From positions 5,929,115-5,993,114 of the forward strand of contig NC_037682.1 of assembly GCF_003255815.1 (NCBI RefSeq): DNA of 64,000 bases, written 5' to 3'. The notes under the pieces were generated by a model. The model saw only the letters and a list, made by a program, of their open reading frames with translations. It had not been told where the DNA came from and ran no database searches. Shown one piece after another: positions 1-11,862 of the stretch. The position numbers and the translations under genes are program-made. Every line of letters starts with the position of its first letter. The stretch's first letter is position 1. The DNA comes from Theropithecus gelada (lineage: Eukaryota; Chordata; Mammalia; Primates; Cercopithecidae).

Positions 1-7
1 GGAACCC

Positions 8-54
<47 letters not shown>
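1..54 (+). mobile_element. Poly(A) tail of a retroelement cut by the window edge
   Basis: About 45 A residues follow GGAACCCC. This looks like the 3' end of an Alu or other retroposon whose body lies outside the window. Confidence 0.5.
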
Positions 55-57
<3 letters not shown>

Positions 58-125
58 CACGAACTATTCTGTCAACCATCCCTGTCACACTTCAACCTTG
101 AAACTACTGCCCAGAGCGGCCCAGG

Positions 126-230
126 GTTTATCCCTCTGTTGCACACTGGAAAATGAAGACTCAGAGAGGCTGTGTGCTTTGCCTGAGGTCACACAGTAAG
201 TGAGGGGCACAGTGAATGCCAAGCCAGGCC
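126..230 (+). mobile_element. MIR fragment
   Basis: The MIR core pattern is visible: GAAGACTCAGAGAGGCTGTG followed by GAGGTCACACAGTAAGTG. Diverged and ancient. Confidence 0.55.
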
Positions 231-550
231 CAGGAGGGGAAGGAGAGCGTGTGAGCCGGGCACAGGGTCCAAACATGGGGCATTGGTGAGCAAACCCCTT
301 GTCCTGCCCTGGGGACCAACCCCTGGGAAAACCAGATACTTCCCAGGCCAGGGCGCGCTGCACGTGCTATTTTGAGTTCTCTTGCATATGACACAAGCAA
401 CAGGAATTTGGGGAGACCCGGGCCATTTGCTATGTTGGGAACAAAACGGCCTGTGGTGGCAGCCAAGGATGGGGCCGTGGGGGATGAGAGTCACCAGGGT
501 GGCGTCGGGAAAGTGAGGGCTGAAGTCCGAGCCCAGAGGCCTGTGGGGTC

Positions 551-745
551 GGGGGTACAGAGAGGGGAGAAGGCTGGGAGGGGCCCCTGGAGTGAAGCCC
601 TGGGAGAGGGAGGGGGTCAGGGATACAGAGAGGGGAGAAGGCTGGGAGGGGCCCCCGGGGTGAAGCCCCAGGAGACGGGGTCGGGGATACAGAGAGGGGA
701 GAAGGCTGGGAGGGGCCCAGGGGATAAAGCCCCGGGAGAAGCGGG
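551..745 (+). repeat. Three-copy minisatellite, units 64-68 bp
   Basis: Units starting TACAGAGAGGGGAGAAGGCT begin at 556, 624 and 688. They are G-rich and slightly different in length, and lie in otherwise unique GC-rich sequence (231-1247) in which I see no gene. Confidence 0.85.
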
Positions 746-1247
746 GGCCAGTCAGGCCTGCCTGGGAGGACAGCCAGTGGGGTGGAAGCTGGGGCCTTGC
801 CAGGTCTTAGGCCGGGGCCCTGGACACTCCCGCTGAGACAAGGATTTCAGCACAAGTAGTGTGTTTGGGTGGAGAGCCTGGGAAGAGGGGGAGGGAAGGA
901 GGGAAGGGGTGCAGGGGAGGGGAGAAGCCAAATTACGGGGATTTTCAGCAGTGGCAGCAGGGCTAGGCCCCATGGAGACCTCTGGGAGACCACATAGAAC
1001 AAGCCTCGGAGGTATCGGGGAGGTGGGGAAGCAGGGTGTTCTCCCCACTCCCGGTGGTCGCTGGCCATGGCTGGGAGCTGTTTCTGGGGTACAAATCTCC
1101 CTGCGTGGAGGGGCCGGCAAGGGGGCACCACCAGTCTGTCCTGGGTCGGGGAGTGCAAACATGCAGCGGACGGCACCACGCACCCCTGCAAGGAGGCAGT
1201 GCTGAGCTCAGACCCTCCCCACACTCCCCACACACCCAGCACCCGCA

Positions 1248-1320
1248 GTTTGAGGCTGCAGTGAGCTGTGGGCATGGCAGCTCCAGCCATGCGGCAGAGC
1301 GAGACTGTCTCTAAAAAAAG
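1248..1320 (+). mobile_element. Old Alu 3' fragment
   Basis: TTTGAGGCTGCAGTGAGCTGTG and CAGAGCGAGACTGTCTC mark the right-monomer end of an Alu or FRAM, followed by a short A-tail. Confidence 0.65.
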
Positions 1321-1370
1321 GTTTTTAGAGACAAAGGCAGTTAGGACTTTCACTCATCTTCTTTTCTGTT

Positions 1371-1664
1371 TATTTATTTATTTCCTTTGAGGCAAGGTCT
1401 AGCTCTGTCGCCCAGGCTGGGGTGCAGTGGCACAATCACAGCTCACTGCAGTCCTGACCTCCCCAGCTTAAGCCATCCTCCCACCTCAGTCCCAAGTAGC
1501 TGGGCCACAGGCGTGTGCCACCACATCCAGCTATTCTGTTTCTTGGTTGTAGAGACGGGGTCTTGCTATGTCGCCAAGGCTAGTCTTGAATTCCTGGGCT
1601 CAGAGATTCTCCCTCCTTGGCCTCCCAAAGTTTTGGGATTATAGGCATGAGCCACTGCACACGG
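1371..1664 (-). mobile_element. AluJ-type element
   Basis: Antisense Alu starting after TTTATTTATTT, with CAGGCTGGGGTGCAGTGG and CCTCCCAAAGTTTTGGGATT. Diverged, so probably AluJ. Confidence 0.85.
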
Positions 1665-1728
1665 CGAATTTTTTTTATTATTATTAAAACAAAAATAAAA
1701 ACAAGCACACAGATAAATAAAAAGTACA

Positions 1729-2047
1729 GGCCAGGCGCAGTGGCTCACACCTGTAATCCCAGCAATCTGGGAGGCCAAGACAGACGGATCACCTGACCTC
1801 AGGAGTTTGAGACCAGCCTGGCCAGCGTGGTGAAACCCCGTCTCTACTAAAAATACAAAAATTAGCCAGATGTGGTGGTGCTCACCTGTAATCCCAGCTA
1901 CTAGGGAGGCTGAAGCAGGAGAGTTGCTTGAACCCAGGAGGCAGAGCTTGCAGTGAGTCAAGATCGTGCCACTGCACTCCAGCCTGGGAGACAGAGCAAG
2001 ACTCCATCTCAAAAATAAAATAATATAAAATAAAATAAAAATAAAAG
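1729..2047 (+). mobile_element. AluS-type element
   Basis: Full-length sense Alu from GGCCAGGCGCAGTGGCTC to a mixed AAAATAAAAT tail. Confidence 0.92.
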
Positions 2048-2500
2048 GTACAAACTGGACTTGTGCTACAAAGGGACTGATGAAAGGAACCAACGTAACC
2101 CACCCCCCAGACTGTGTGTTATTCGCCCACAGAAAGCAGTGAGGCATCAACACCGGCTTCAATGGGAGTGGATCTTGGAAACATGACACTGAGTGAAGGA
2201 AGCTTGAAAGGCCACATATTACGTGATTCCATTTATACAAAATGTCCAGAATAGGCAGGTCCCGAGAGAGAAAGCAGCTTTACGGTTGCCAGGGCCTGGG
2301 GGGAGGGAGGAAGAGGGAGAGACTGCTAACAGGGATAGGGTTTCCTTTTGGGGTGATGAGAACATTCTGACATTGGAAAGTGGTCATGGTTGTTCAACCT
2401 TGTGAATATACTAAAAACCATTGAAGGGTATCCTTTCAAAAGAGCCCATTTTATAGTAAGTGAATGATGGTGCAATTTTCAAAAGCGCACATGCAGCAGG
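2048..2500 (+). mobile_element. L1M 3' end fragment
   Basis: Resembles the 3' end of old L1 elements: CCACATATTACGTGATTCCA, TTTTGGGGTGATGAGAACAT and GTGAATATACTAAAAACCA. Subfamily not assigned. Confidence 0.6.
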
Positions 2501-3560
2501 GCCATCTTTAAATGAGATAAATGGGGAGAGCCTCTGGGGGGAGGCGCCGCTTCAGCTGAAGTCCAAAGGCTGATGAGGGTCCGCCAAGCCCTGGGTACAG
2601 ACAGGGAGGCAGGAGGAGCCTCAGTGTGCGGGGGAAGTGCTGGGAGCCGTGAGCTTGAGAGGAGATGACCCAGAGGAAGTGAGGGGCAGCTGCAGACCCC
2701 GTGGGGCCTGGTGTCCGTGTTGAGAGGTTTAGACCTCACTCCGTGAGCAAGGAGAAGGCCACCAGAGGGTCTTGAGCAAGGGAGAGAAACATGTGGGATT
2801 TGTGCTTTTAAGAGGCCCCTGGGGGAGGCCTGGGGGGATTAGAGAGGAAGGAAGCCAATGCTCCAGGGGGACCAGGTGCCTCTGGGACGCGATGGCTTGA
2901 GACTGGGCTGCGGTTACCTGGTGCAAGCAGCCATTCCCCGCTGGGCCTGAAGAGGAGCCACGGTGGGGGCAGCTTGCTCTGGGGTGGCCGAACCTCACGA
3001 TGTCTTAAAGGTGGCAACCCTGCCCTCAGACAATGAGCCCCAGGCTGCGAGAGAAAAGTCTGGGGGTGTTCCGGCACAGAAAGGGGCTCCACAGGAGACC
3101 CACCTCAGGGCTTTGCGGTGAGCTGAGGGTGAGTGAGACCCGGTAGGGCGGGGCCAAGGCCAACCCCACAGCTGCCCTGGGACCAGACTCTGAGCCGGCC
3201 TTGCGGGCGTTTTACAGCAGGGGACCCAGAGCCCGGAGGTGGGAGGGGAGGCTCCGGGATAGACTTGAGGTCGGGCGGGGCTGGGGGTCACGCACTCAGG
3301 GAGGGCTCGTCCTTCCACGGCCTGCCAGGGGCGGATCTCATCTCGGCTAGGGGGCCCTGGCAGTTCATGGGCAAGGCCTACTCTGTCACTGCAGCTTGCC
3401 CCCGTGGAGCTGAGAAGCCCTCACCCATCTCCCGTGGCTAGTAATGTACGTGAGCAGCTTGGAGAGTGGGCAATGTCCCCCAGCCCAGCAGCCGGGACCA
3501 GGAAGCTACTCAGGGACTGATGCCAAAGACAGTCTCTGTTCCCCTGCTGCGCTGGCTGAG
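2501..3560. other. Unique GC-rich intergenic DNA
   Basis: No gene or clear repeat is seen. The open frames on both strands reflect the high GC content. A short MIR-like scrap may lie near 3200. Confidence 0.5.
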
Positions 3561-3564
3561 TCCT

Positions 3565-4010
3565 CCACGCTGAGGACATTCACCACGCACCAAACCCCCA
3601 CTAAGCATCTCCTGCGTGCCAGGTCCTTGCTGGGCACTGGGGTCAGCAGCATATGTGCCATGGTGCCCATCCCTGGGGAGAGGCAAACAAGCTCACCACA
3701 GGGACAATCTCACCACACACCCCCCGAGGCCAGGAGCCAGGTCAGTCTCATTTACCCCAGGGTAACACACAGAGACTCAAAACATAGTAGCTGCTCAGCA
3801 AACGTTGGTTGGCTGCACGATTGAACCCATGCGTGTTGAATGGAGTCAGGAGCAGCAGCGCTTACGGAAGCGACAAACTGAGCTTGGGGTAAGGAGCAAG
3901 GCTTCATGAGGAGGCTTCCTGGAGGAGGTGACATCTGAGCTGGGCCCTGAAGGATGCATGGAAGTTTTCCAAGAGACAGTGGTAAAGAAAATAGTGTGAT
4001 CACAAACTAA
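3565..4010 (+). mobile_element. L2-like fragment
   Basis: TAAGCATCTCCTGCGTGCCAG and GGGCACTGGGG followed by CTTCCTGGAGGAGGTGACAT fit old LINE-2 sequence. Strongly diverged. Confidence 0.5.
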
Positions 4011-5406
4011 GAGGCGGAAAAGGGCCTGCACCAACCAGGGACCCCAGCAGTCCATGGCAGGGCAGGGGAAAGTTCTCCAGAAGGACTGTGGCTCTCCGGT
4101 CCCTCTCTACCTGGAGCCCCTTTGGGCTGGGCCAAGCCAGCATAATTCATCCAGCTCCTGGCTTGGCTGAGGGTCCCCCTACTCCTGTTCCCGGAAGCCT
4201 CTTTCCCAGATGAGGCTGAAGATTGCACGGGTCAGGACGGAGGTGAGGGAGCTCCGCATTTCTACCAGAAGTGACTTTGGTAAAGCTCAGACCTGGGAGG
4301 ACATGCATGGAACGTGGCGGTGGCTCTCCCCATCTCAGGGAGAGAACTCGGGCTTTGCAGACCTCCCTGCAGGGATCGCCCCCACCGCCCACCTGCAGAA
4401 AGAGGCCTCAAAACCACGCAGCCACACCCTCCCCTATAGTCAGGAAAGCTGCTAGGGCCTGCGTGCATTACCAAGGTGGGAGGGGGGCATGCCAGGACCA
4501 GACCCAGGACTCAGCATGGTGGAACACGGGCTGGGATTCAGCCCCACTTACCCTCTCAGCCAAGGGCACTTGAGGAGTACACAACCCAGCAACAGGACAG
4601 GGCAGCCCTGCTTACAGCTCTATCCGTAGGGTCTCTGCAGTCTCAAGACAGAGGCCAGGCCCTGAGACATGTCATGCTCTGCTCTTTGGAGCTTCTCATT
4701 TCCCCTGAAAAAACACTGGGAGCTGCCATCCACACTGCGGCTTTTATAATGAATGTTTCTGCTACTTTTCGGTAAGTGGGTTTAAAAGCAATTTTGGGAA
4801 GATGGGACAGTGATGCCGTAGTTTTTTTACCTCCCCAAATTCCCCAACAATTGACAGAGCACCTAGGATAGCAAAACCAAAAACCTCTGGATAACAGCCA
4901 CAGTGAGACTAGGTGGCAAGGTGTCCACAGCACACAAGCAGGTGGGTACGAGTCACTGACAGCCACAAGCCTTGCATGGTATCAGCAACCGCAGGAGAGG
5001 GAGAGGAGAGAAGTCAATGCAGAGGGGGATTCTGATGATCCTGAGATCTGGAGAGACCTGCAAATCACAAGCAGGTACTCCCTGGAAAGCCCATGGTCCA
5101 GTCAGAGAACAAGAGTCAAAGCAGGGAGACTCACAGCCTTCCTGCCACTCACAGGCGCCTGCAAGGAGAAAGCAGCAAGGCAGATGGTGCGGGAGCCATT
5201 GGGCCACGGACTCTTGAAATTGACCAAATGCAACTCACTTGCACGACAAAGTCCGGCACCGAGAAGACATTGCTGGGGGTAGTAGAATCCAAATTGACCA
5301 GGGCAGAAGCAGGAAGGAAAACAGGTCCCAGTAAAAGGGAGAGAAGAGAGCAGAGGCAGCAGGTTGCAGAAAGCAAGGGGCTGTATTTACCATCTCTTCT
5401 CAGAAC
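4011..5406. other. Intergenic DNA without recognisable genes
   Basis: Mixed unique sequence. No CpG island, no long conserved frame and no clear repeat was recognised. Confidence 0.45.
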
Positions 5407-5408
5407 TA

Positions 5409-5458
5409 TTAGGTTGGTGCATAAGTAATTGCAGTTTATTACTTTTGCACCAACCTAA
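5409..5458. mobile_element. MADE1 (mariner-derived MITE), internally shortened
   Basis: Terminal inverted repeats TTAGGTTGGTGC...GCACCAACCTAA are flanked by TA on both sides (5407-5408 and 5459-5460), the mariner target duplication. The element is only 50 bp against the usual 80 bp. Both arms remain, so the RNA would fold into a near-perfect hairpin of the kind that gave rise to the miR-548 family. Confidence 0.92.
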
Positions 5459-5609
5459 TAATAACAGAGGGCGCTCTCAAGGGAGCTATCCTGGCCCATC
5501 TTTCCCCCAGAGATATTCAGAAAGAGGCGTCTCACTGTGCACTTGGACAAATGATCAACAGGAAGTGTTGTACAAACCCATACAGAGGCGCTATACAAAA
5601 AGAGAGACA

Positions 5610-5911
5610 GGCCGGGCGCGGTGGCTCACGCCTGTCATCCCAGCACTTTGGGAGGCTGAGGCAGGCGGATCACCTGAGGTCAGGAGTTCAAGACCAGCTT
5701 GGCCAACATGGTGAAACCCCGTTTCTACTAAAAAAAAAAAAAAAAAATTCACAGGGCATGGTGGTGTGTGACTGTAATTCCAGCTACTCAGGGGGCTGAG
5801 GCAGGAGAATCACCTGAACCCAGGAAGTGGAGGTTGCAAGTGAGCCAAGATTGCACCACTGCACTCCAGCCTGGGAGACAGAGCGAGATCTGTCTCAAAA
5901 AGAGAGAGACA
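5610..5911 (+). mobile_element. AluS-type element (first of a tandem pair)
   Basis: Starts GCCGGGCGCGGTGGCTCACG and ends in AAAAAGAGAGAGACA. The target AGAGAGACA occurs before it, between the two Alus and after the second, so the pair arose at one A-rich target. Confidence 0.92.
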
Positions 5912-6215
5912 GGCTGGGCACAGTGGCTCACACCTGTAATCCCAGCACTTTGGGAGGCCGAGGCAGGCGGATCACCTGAGGTCAGAAGTTCGAGATCAGC
6001 CTGACCAACATGGTGATACCCTGCCTTTACTAAAAATACAAAAATTAGCCGGGCATGGTGGCACAGGCCTATAACCCTAGCGACTCAGAAGGCTGAGGCA
6101 GGAGAATTGCTTGAACCCGGGAGGCGGAGGTTGCTGTGAGCCAAGATCTTGCCATTGCACTCCAGCTTGGGCAAAAACAGTGAAACTCCATCTCAAAAAT
6201 AAAAATAAAAATAAA
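5912..6215 (+). mobile_element. AluS-type element (second of a tandem pair)
   Basis: Full-length sense Alu with an AAAATAAAAATAAAA tail, head-to-tail with the preceding one. Confidence 0.92.
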
Positions 6216-6567
6216 AGAGAGAGACTAAGGAGCAGAATGACAGCTCTACCCAGCCAACAATGGTGTGCCCAAAGGACACGCCCTCAAAACAGACAGAAGC
6301 AGTTGCTTTAACACAGATAATCATAATATCTATGATTTTAGATATTAAGAAACTAATAGAAGTTATGGAAAATAGCATACATCAGAGCTAGAAAAACTCA
6401 GAAATGAAGCAATTGGTGAAAAGGAAAAGTTGTAAAGAGATGATGAAATCAGAAAGGCGTCTAAATAAAAGAGAAAACTAATTAAGAAATGAATATTGAA
6501 ACTGAAAGGAGTAGAAGGGCAAATGAGTACCACAAGTAAAGCCTTAAGAGAAACAGACTAGGAAAAG
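6216..6567. other. A-rich unassigned stretch
   Basis: AT-rich sequence, probably an old LINE or DNA-transposon remnant; not assigned. No gene. Confidence 0.4.
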
Positions 6568-6680
6568 CAGGCTGCAGGGACTCCTGCCTGTGGTCACAAC
6601 TACTCGGGCACTAAGGAGGGAGGATCACTTGAGCCCAGGAGTTCAAGTCCAACCTGGGCAAAACAAGACTCTCATCTAGA
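6568..6680 (+). mobile_element. Alu monomer (FLAM-like)
   Basis: One monomer only: ACTACTCGGGCACTAAGGAGG, GAGCCCAGGAGTTCAAG, CAAAACAAGACTCTCATCTA. Confidence 0.6.
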
Positions 6681-6716
6681 AAGGAAGGAAGGAGGGAAGG
6701 AAGGAAGGGAGGGAGG
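6678..6716 (+). repeat. (GGAA)n microsatellite
   Basis: GGAAGGAAGG runs between the Alu monomer and the next Alu. Confidence 0.85.
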
Positions 6717-6995
6717 TAGCTCATACCTGTAATCCCAGCACTTTGAAAGGCTGAAGCAGGCAGATCCCTTGAACCCAGCAGTTTGTGACCAACCTGGCCA
6801 ACACTGCGAAACCCCATCTCTACAAAAAATACAACAAATTAGCCAGGTGTCGTGCGTGCCTGTAGTCCCAGCTACTCGGGAGGCTGAGATGGGAGGATCG
6901 CTTGAGCCCAGGGGTTGAGGCTGCAGAGAGCTGTGATCGTGCCACCGCACTGCACTCCAGCCTGGGTGACAGGGCGAAATCCTATCTCAAAAAGA
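6717..6995 (+). mobile_element. AluJ-type element
   Basis: Sense Alu lacking its first bases, with CTTTGAAAGGCTGAAGCAGG and a duplicated CACTGCACTGCACTCC stretch. Confidence 0.85.
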
Positions 6996-7937
6996 AATTT
7001 TTTTTAAACTAAAAAATTAAACACCATATCCATCTGAGTTGGGAAAGGAAAGCAGGGCCACTCCATGCATTCCAGAGAAAAAGGGGCTTACTGTAGAAAT
7101 CAGGGCTTCCACAAATGTGGGAGGAGCTGGAGGCGGGGGCTGGGGAAGGTGTGGGAAGCTTGCTGCAGTCTTCACCAGCGATCACATGGAGTAAAGGGCC
7201 TGCAGAAGGCAAATGGACAATGGTAGCTGTTGCAACAGAACGTGATGGTAAAATAAAGAGTTTGCATCCTGTGAAGTCGGCGGCCACTTCCTATCGCACT
7301 GGAAAATTTGCTGGGGAAAAAAATAAGAGCTCAGGGCTTTAAATATCCAGTTCAAGACCTAAAGTACCAGAAAACCTCCACTGGTGCCTGAAAAGAAGCC
7401 CATATCTCTTGTAGCCACTGAGTTGAGAGATCAAAAAAACCAACCCCAAACTCTGATCCCCTGGGTGGCAAAATAGAATCAAGTTCAACTACTCTGCGCT
7501 TGAACTCAGGGCTGCAAGCTTCTCTTCCGTGAAAGTCAGGGCACTGATGGGGAACAGATTCCATCTGGGAAGATTCTAATCCTAGGGCAGACTCTTCCTC
7601 AAAAGCCCCTACCACCTCCGGCTTCTAGATCTGTAACTAAACCGCAATCCCAGCGAGCTCCAGGAACGTGGCCACAAAATCTGACCCAGGAAGATGTGCT
7701 ATACGTAACAAAATAATTAGGAGTCATTTCCAGTTCATTTTGGCAGAAACCTAGGAAATCTGTATGAGAACAAACCCTAAGGGTGTCAGACCGGGGGAAA
7801 GAAAGTAATGTCGGGTTGGGCTTATTTTGATATGGTGCACTCGCCAGAGATTCTGAGCTCCATGTGTCCACTCGGCAGCTGGGAGTGGCTGTCAGAGTTG
7901 GCCCATTCCAGCAACTGAAACCTGGAGCGGTGGTGAC
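6996..7937. other. Intergenic DNA without recognisable genes
   Basis: Unique sequence of moderate GC; no gene or repeat was identified. Confidence 0.4.
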
Positions 7938-8153
7938 CCATGATTTTATTTATTTATTTATTTATGGAGACGGAGTTTCACTCTGTCACCCAGGCTGGAG
8001 TACAATGGTGTGATCTCGGCTCACTGCAACCTCTGACTCTTGGGTTCAAGCGATTCTTCTGCCTCAGCCTCCCGAGTAGCTGGGACCTCGTGGTCCACCC
8101 GCCTTGGCCTCCCAAAGTGCTGGGATTACAGGTGCGAGCTACCGTGCCCAGCT
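7938..8153 (-). mobile_element. AluS-type element with internal deletion
   Basis: Antisense Alu with a (TTTA)n tail. It jumps from AGTAGCTGGGACC to CGTGGTCCACCCGCC, losing about 80 bases around the A-rich linker. Confidence 0.88.
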
Positions 8154-8940
8154 GTTTCACCATTTTCAACAAGAAACACTACAATTTAACATCGTTCAGC
8201 CTAATATCTGGGCAACGTACTAAGATCTTACTTGACCTGATCAAGGGGATCTGTGAACAGGCAGCTGACTCAAGTCACTGTGGTGGAGGCTCGGCGCCCC
8301 GACCCAGTTCCCAGATTTTACCCAGAGCTCCTTGAATAAAGTGGGGCTGGGTCTCACTGAGGAAGGACGCTGCTCCAAGCATTTACAAGGTACACACGTT
8401 TTCCTTGCTGTTCCCAAAGGGACCTGTGCCATTTATCTGGGAAGGGTGACTGTGGAAAGGCAAATACCCAGAGGGGAGGGGGGTCACAGGGCACTGAGTC
8501 TTAGCGGTACCCGTTCTGCCTGACACACACAGCCACTGCGGTCCCACAGTCACAGCACGGGCTTTTGGAGATCAAGCAATGAATGGGGTTTGTTCTGATC
8601 CGTCTCACGGGAGGCTCCGCAGGCCCTAAACCCACCCTATGGTTATTTTCTGGCTCTGGAAAGTACAGTGGAAAAGGCACTCAGTCGTGCAGAAGCCATG
8701 GAGTGGCTCCTTGCCTGGCAGGGTGAGGGCTACTATGGTAGAAAGGGCCACATGGACGCCACCAGCCCTGCCTCTCTCTCTCAACATGGAAAACCAAAAG
8801 TCATACTGTGAACTTAGTCCAGCAGTAACTGCAACTTCCTGTGCTCTTCTGGATGTAATGTTTTTATGGAGCAAGTCAACACAGCTCCCAACACTTAATA
8901 CCAATTCTTTTTTCTCTATACTCATTACTTAACAGAAACA
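8154..8940. other. Intergenic DNA without recognisable genes
   Basis: Unique sequence. The short frames on both strands show no family similarity. Confidence 0.4.
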
Positions 8941-9260
8941 GGCCAGGTGTGGTGGCTCATGCCTGTAATCCCGGCACTTTGGGAGGCCTAGGCGGAGGAC
9001 CACTTGAGGTCAGGAGTTCAAGACCAGCCTGGCCAACATACCAAAACCCCGTCTCTACTAAAAATACAAAAATTAGCTGGGCATGGTGGTGCATGCCTGG
9101 AGTCCCAACTACTCGGGAGGCTGAGGCACAAGAATTGCTTGAACCTGGGAGGCAGAGGTTGCAATGAGACAAGATTGCACCTCTGCACTCCAGGCTGGGC
9201 GACAGGGCGAGACTGTCTCAGAACACACACACAAAAAAAAAAGAAAAAGAAAAAAATAGA
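8941..9260 (+). mobile_element. AluS-type element
   Basis: Full-length sense Alu with an impure A-rich tail. AGAAACA occurs on both flanks as a probable target duplication. Confidence 0.92.
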
Positions 9261-9962
9261 AACAAACGAGAAGCTTGTTCCATTGGGCAGTGACAGCAAA
9301 ATACCTTTGCCCCGTTACCTCAGGCCTACCAACTCCCCAGCCCTCTGTCCCAGCTAGTTCTGGAGTACTTCCATTACCTCACCATTCCACAGGCTGACAC
9401 ACTGGTCCACCGTAGTGATAGCATGCATGCGTTGGACCTGACAAGAATCAGGCAATACCTGAGCCATCTTGGCAAGACACATGCATGTCAGCGAGTGGGA
9501 AATGAGCCCCACAAAATGCCTAACATCTCAGTGACGTTTCTAGGGGTACGATGGTGTGGGGCGTGTTGAGATAGCCCCTTGAAGAGGAAGACCAGGCACC
9601 TCCTCCTGTTAAGAAAGTGGTGTGACCTTTGGCGGGGCTCTGGGTTTTGGCACAGCTTACGCCTCATCCAGGTGTGCTCTTCCGGCAGACTCACTGGTAA
9701 CCTGCAAGGCTGCTGCCAGTTTCAGGACCCAGGATGAGAGGAGGCTCTGCAGTACATCCAGGCTGCTTTCAAGCTGTCGTGCTATTGAGGCCAAGTGACC
9801 CAACAGATCCAGTGGATCTGGAGGTGTCCGGGGCAGGTAGGGACTCTGTATGAGGCCTCTGGCAGGCTCCAACAGGTGTCACAGAAGAGACCATTGGGAT
9901 TTTAGAGCAAAGACATGTCCTCTTCTGAAGATAACTATTCTCCTTTTGAAAAACAGCTTCTG
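9261..9962. other. Intergenic DNA without recognisable genes
   Basis: Unique sequence; nothing assigned. Confidence 0.4.
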
Positions 9963-10262
9963 GGCCGGGTGCCATGGCTCACGCCTGTAATCCCAACACT
10001 TTGGGAGGCTAAGGCCAAGGCGGATCACCTGAGGTCATGTGTTCAAGACCAGCCTGGCCAACATAGTGAAACCCCGTCTCTACTAAAATACAAAAATTAG
10101 CCGGGCATGATGGCAGGTGCCTGTAATCCCAGCTACTCAGGAGGCTGTGGCAGGAGAATTGCTGGAACCCGGGAGGCAGAGGTTGCAGTGAGCCAAGATG
10201 GCGCCATTGCACTCCAGCCTGGGTGACAAGAGTGAAACTCTGTCTCAAAAAAAAAAAAGAGA
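9963..10262 (+). mobile_element. AluS-type element
   Basis: Full-length sense Alu starting GGCCGGGTGCCATGGCTC, with an A12 tail ending AGAGAAAA. Confidence 0.92.
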
Positions 10263-10265
10263 AAA

Positions 10266-10550
10266 GGCTGGGTGTGGTGGCTCACGCATATAATCCCAGC
10301 ACTTTGGGAGGCCAAGGTGGGCAGATCACAAGGTCAGAAGTTCAAGACCAGCCTGGCCAATATGATAAAACCCTATCTCTACTAAAAATACAAAAATTAA
10401 CCAGGTGTGGTAGCAGGCGCCTGTAGTCCCAGCTACTTGGAGGGCTGAGGCAGGAGAATAACTTGAACCCGGGAGGCAGGGGTTGCAGTGAGCCGAGATC
10501 AGGCCACTGCATTCCAGCCTGGATGACAGAGCAAGGTTCTGTCAAAAAAA
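10266..10550 (+). mobile_element. AluS-type element
   Basis: Second sense Alu, placed in the tail of the previous one. Its own A-tail leads into the GA-rich tract. Confidence 0.92.
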
Positions 10551-10618
10551 AAAAGAAAGAAAGGAAGAAAGGAAGAAGGAAGGAAGGAAGGAAGAAAGAA
10601 AGAAAAAGAAAGAGGGAG

Positions 10619-10657
<39 letters not shown>

Positions 10658-10817
10658 GAAGGAAGGAAGGAAGGAAGGAAGGAAGGAAGGAAAGAAAGAG
10701 AAAGAAAGAAAGAAAGAAAGAGGAAAGAAAGAAAGAGAAAAAGAAAGAAAGAGAAAGAAAGAAAGAGAAAAGAAAGAAAGAAAGAGAAAGAAAGAAAGAG
10801 AAAAGAAAGAAAGAAAG

Positions 10818-10848
<31 letters not shown>

Positions 10849-10925
10849 AAAGAAAGAAAGAAAGAAAGAGAGAGAGAAAGAGAGAGAGAAAGAAAGGCAG
10901 GAAGAGAGAGAGAGAAAAAAAAAAG
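10541..10925 (+). repeat. Large (GAAA/GGAA/GA)n polypurine tract
   Basis: About 380 bases of almost pure purine, with blocks of GAAA, GGAA and GA units. It grew from an Alu tail. A candidate for H-DNA and length polymorphism. Confidence 0.95.
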
Positions 10926-11099
10926 GAAAACAGCCTCTGGCTTGCTGTTGGACCCTAGAAAAGACTAAATGTGTCACATTTTCCCACAGGATGTGAGTTG
11001 CCCATCTGAAACTAGACGGTAACCAACCCAACACAGGATACACGTGATGTGTGCCACAGCACCGTGATCAGGTGGAAGGGGGCCACATGAGCTCAGACT

Positions 11100-11862
11100 T
11101 GAGCGGCTCCTGAAGTCAGTTGCATAAGCAGATGGCCCAGACTCCTGTGGCACCCCCTTCGCTGCAGAGCTCCTCCCCCTCCATCCACACGAATGATCTC
11201 ATAGGAGTCCCTTATGACCAGCTGACCAAGGAAGAAAAAACTCCAGGCCTGTTTTACGTATGGCTCTGCTGGCATCGCCTGAAAGTGGGCAGCCAGAGCT
11301 GTAGCCCCAGGAAGGGTGGCCTTGAAGTGTCTGGGGACAGACCTGCGAACAGCGTACCTGGTTGTTCACTTTACATACAAGGAGAGATGGTGAGAGATGT
11401 GGCTCTACACTGACTCATTGGCAGGACCCAATGACCCGTCCGGAGCTTGGAAGGAACACTACCGGACGATTAATCCAAGGTCTCGGGAAGAGGCATGAAG
11501 GTGAATCCCTTTTAATGGGCACAAGGGAGGAGATAGTTCTTTGTATCCCATGTAAATACTAGCCGCCGGTCAGCCTCACAGAGAAGGCTCTCACTAAACA
11601 GGTGGACCGGATGACCTATTCCGTGGATGACGCTCAGCCTGTTTCTCTGGCCACCTGGTTTCCTGTGAGCTCAGCCATGTGAGCTTCCCCCGGCCACGGC
11701 GGATCCATTTACAATCACTGTTGAGATCCTACAGGCCCATGATGGGACATCATTCCCCAGGGGACCGCCAGCCACCTCGTGCGTGGCAGGTTGATTTCTT
11801 TGGACTAATTCCACTGTGGAAGGGGCAGAGATTTGTTTTTTCTGGAATAATCACTTGTTTTG
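11100..11862 (+). mobile_element. Degenerate endogenous retrovirus pol remnant, first part
   Basis: The segment around 11785-11850 translates to an integrase-core-like stretch beginning with the WQVDFFG motif that holds the first catalytic Asp. The remainder upstream is too decayed to place with confidence. No LTR was recognised next to it. An antisense Alu splits it from the second part at 12107. Clearly nonfunctional. Confidence 0.6.

Noticed and set aside
10342..11043. Long Ser/Phe/Leu-rich and Lys/Glu-rich frames over the GA tract
   Set aside because: Products of a polypurine microsatellite, not genes.
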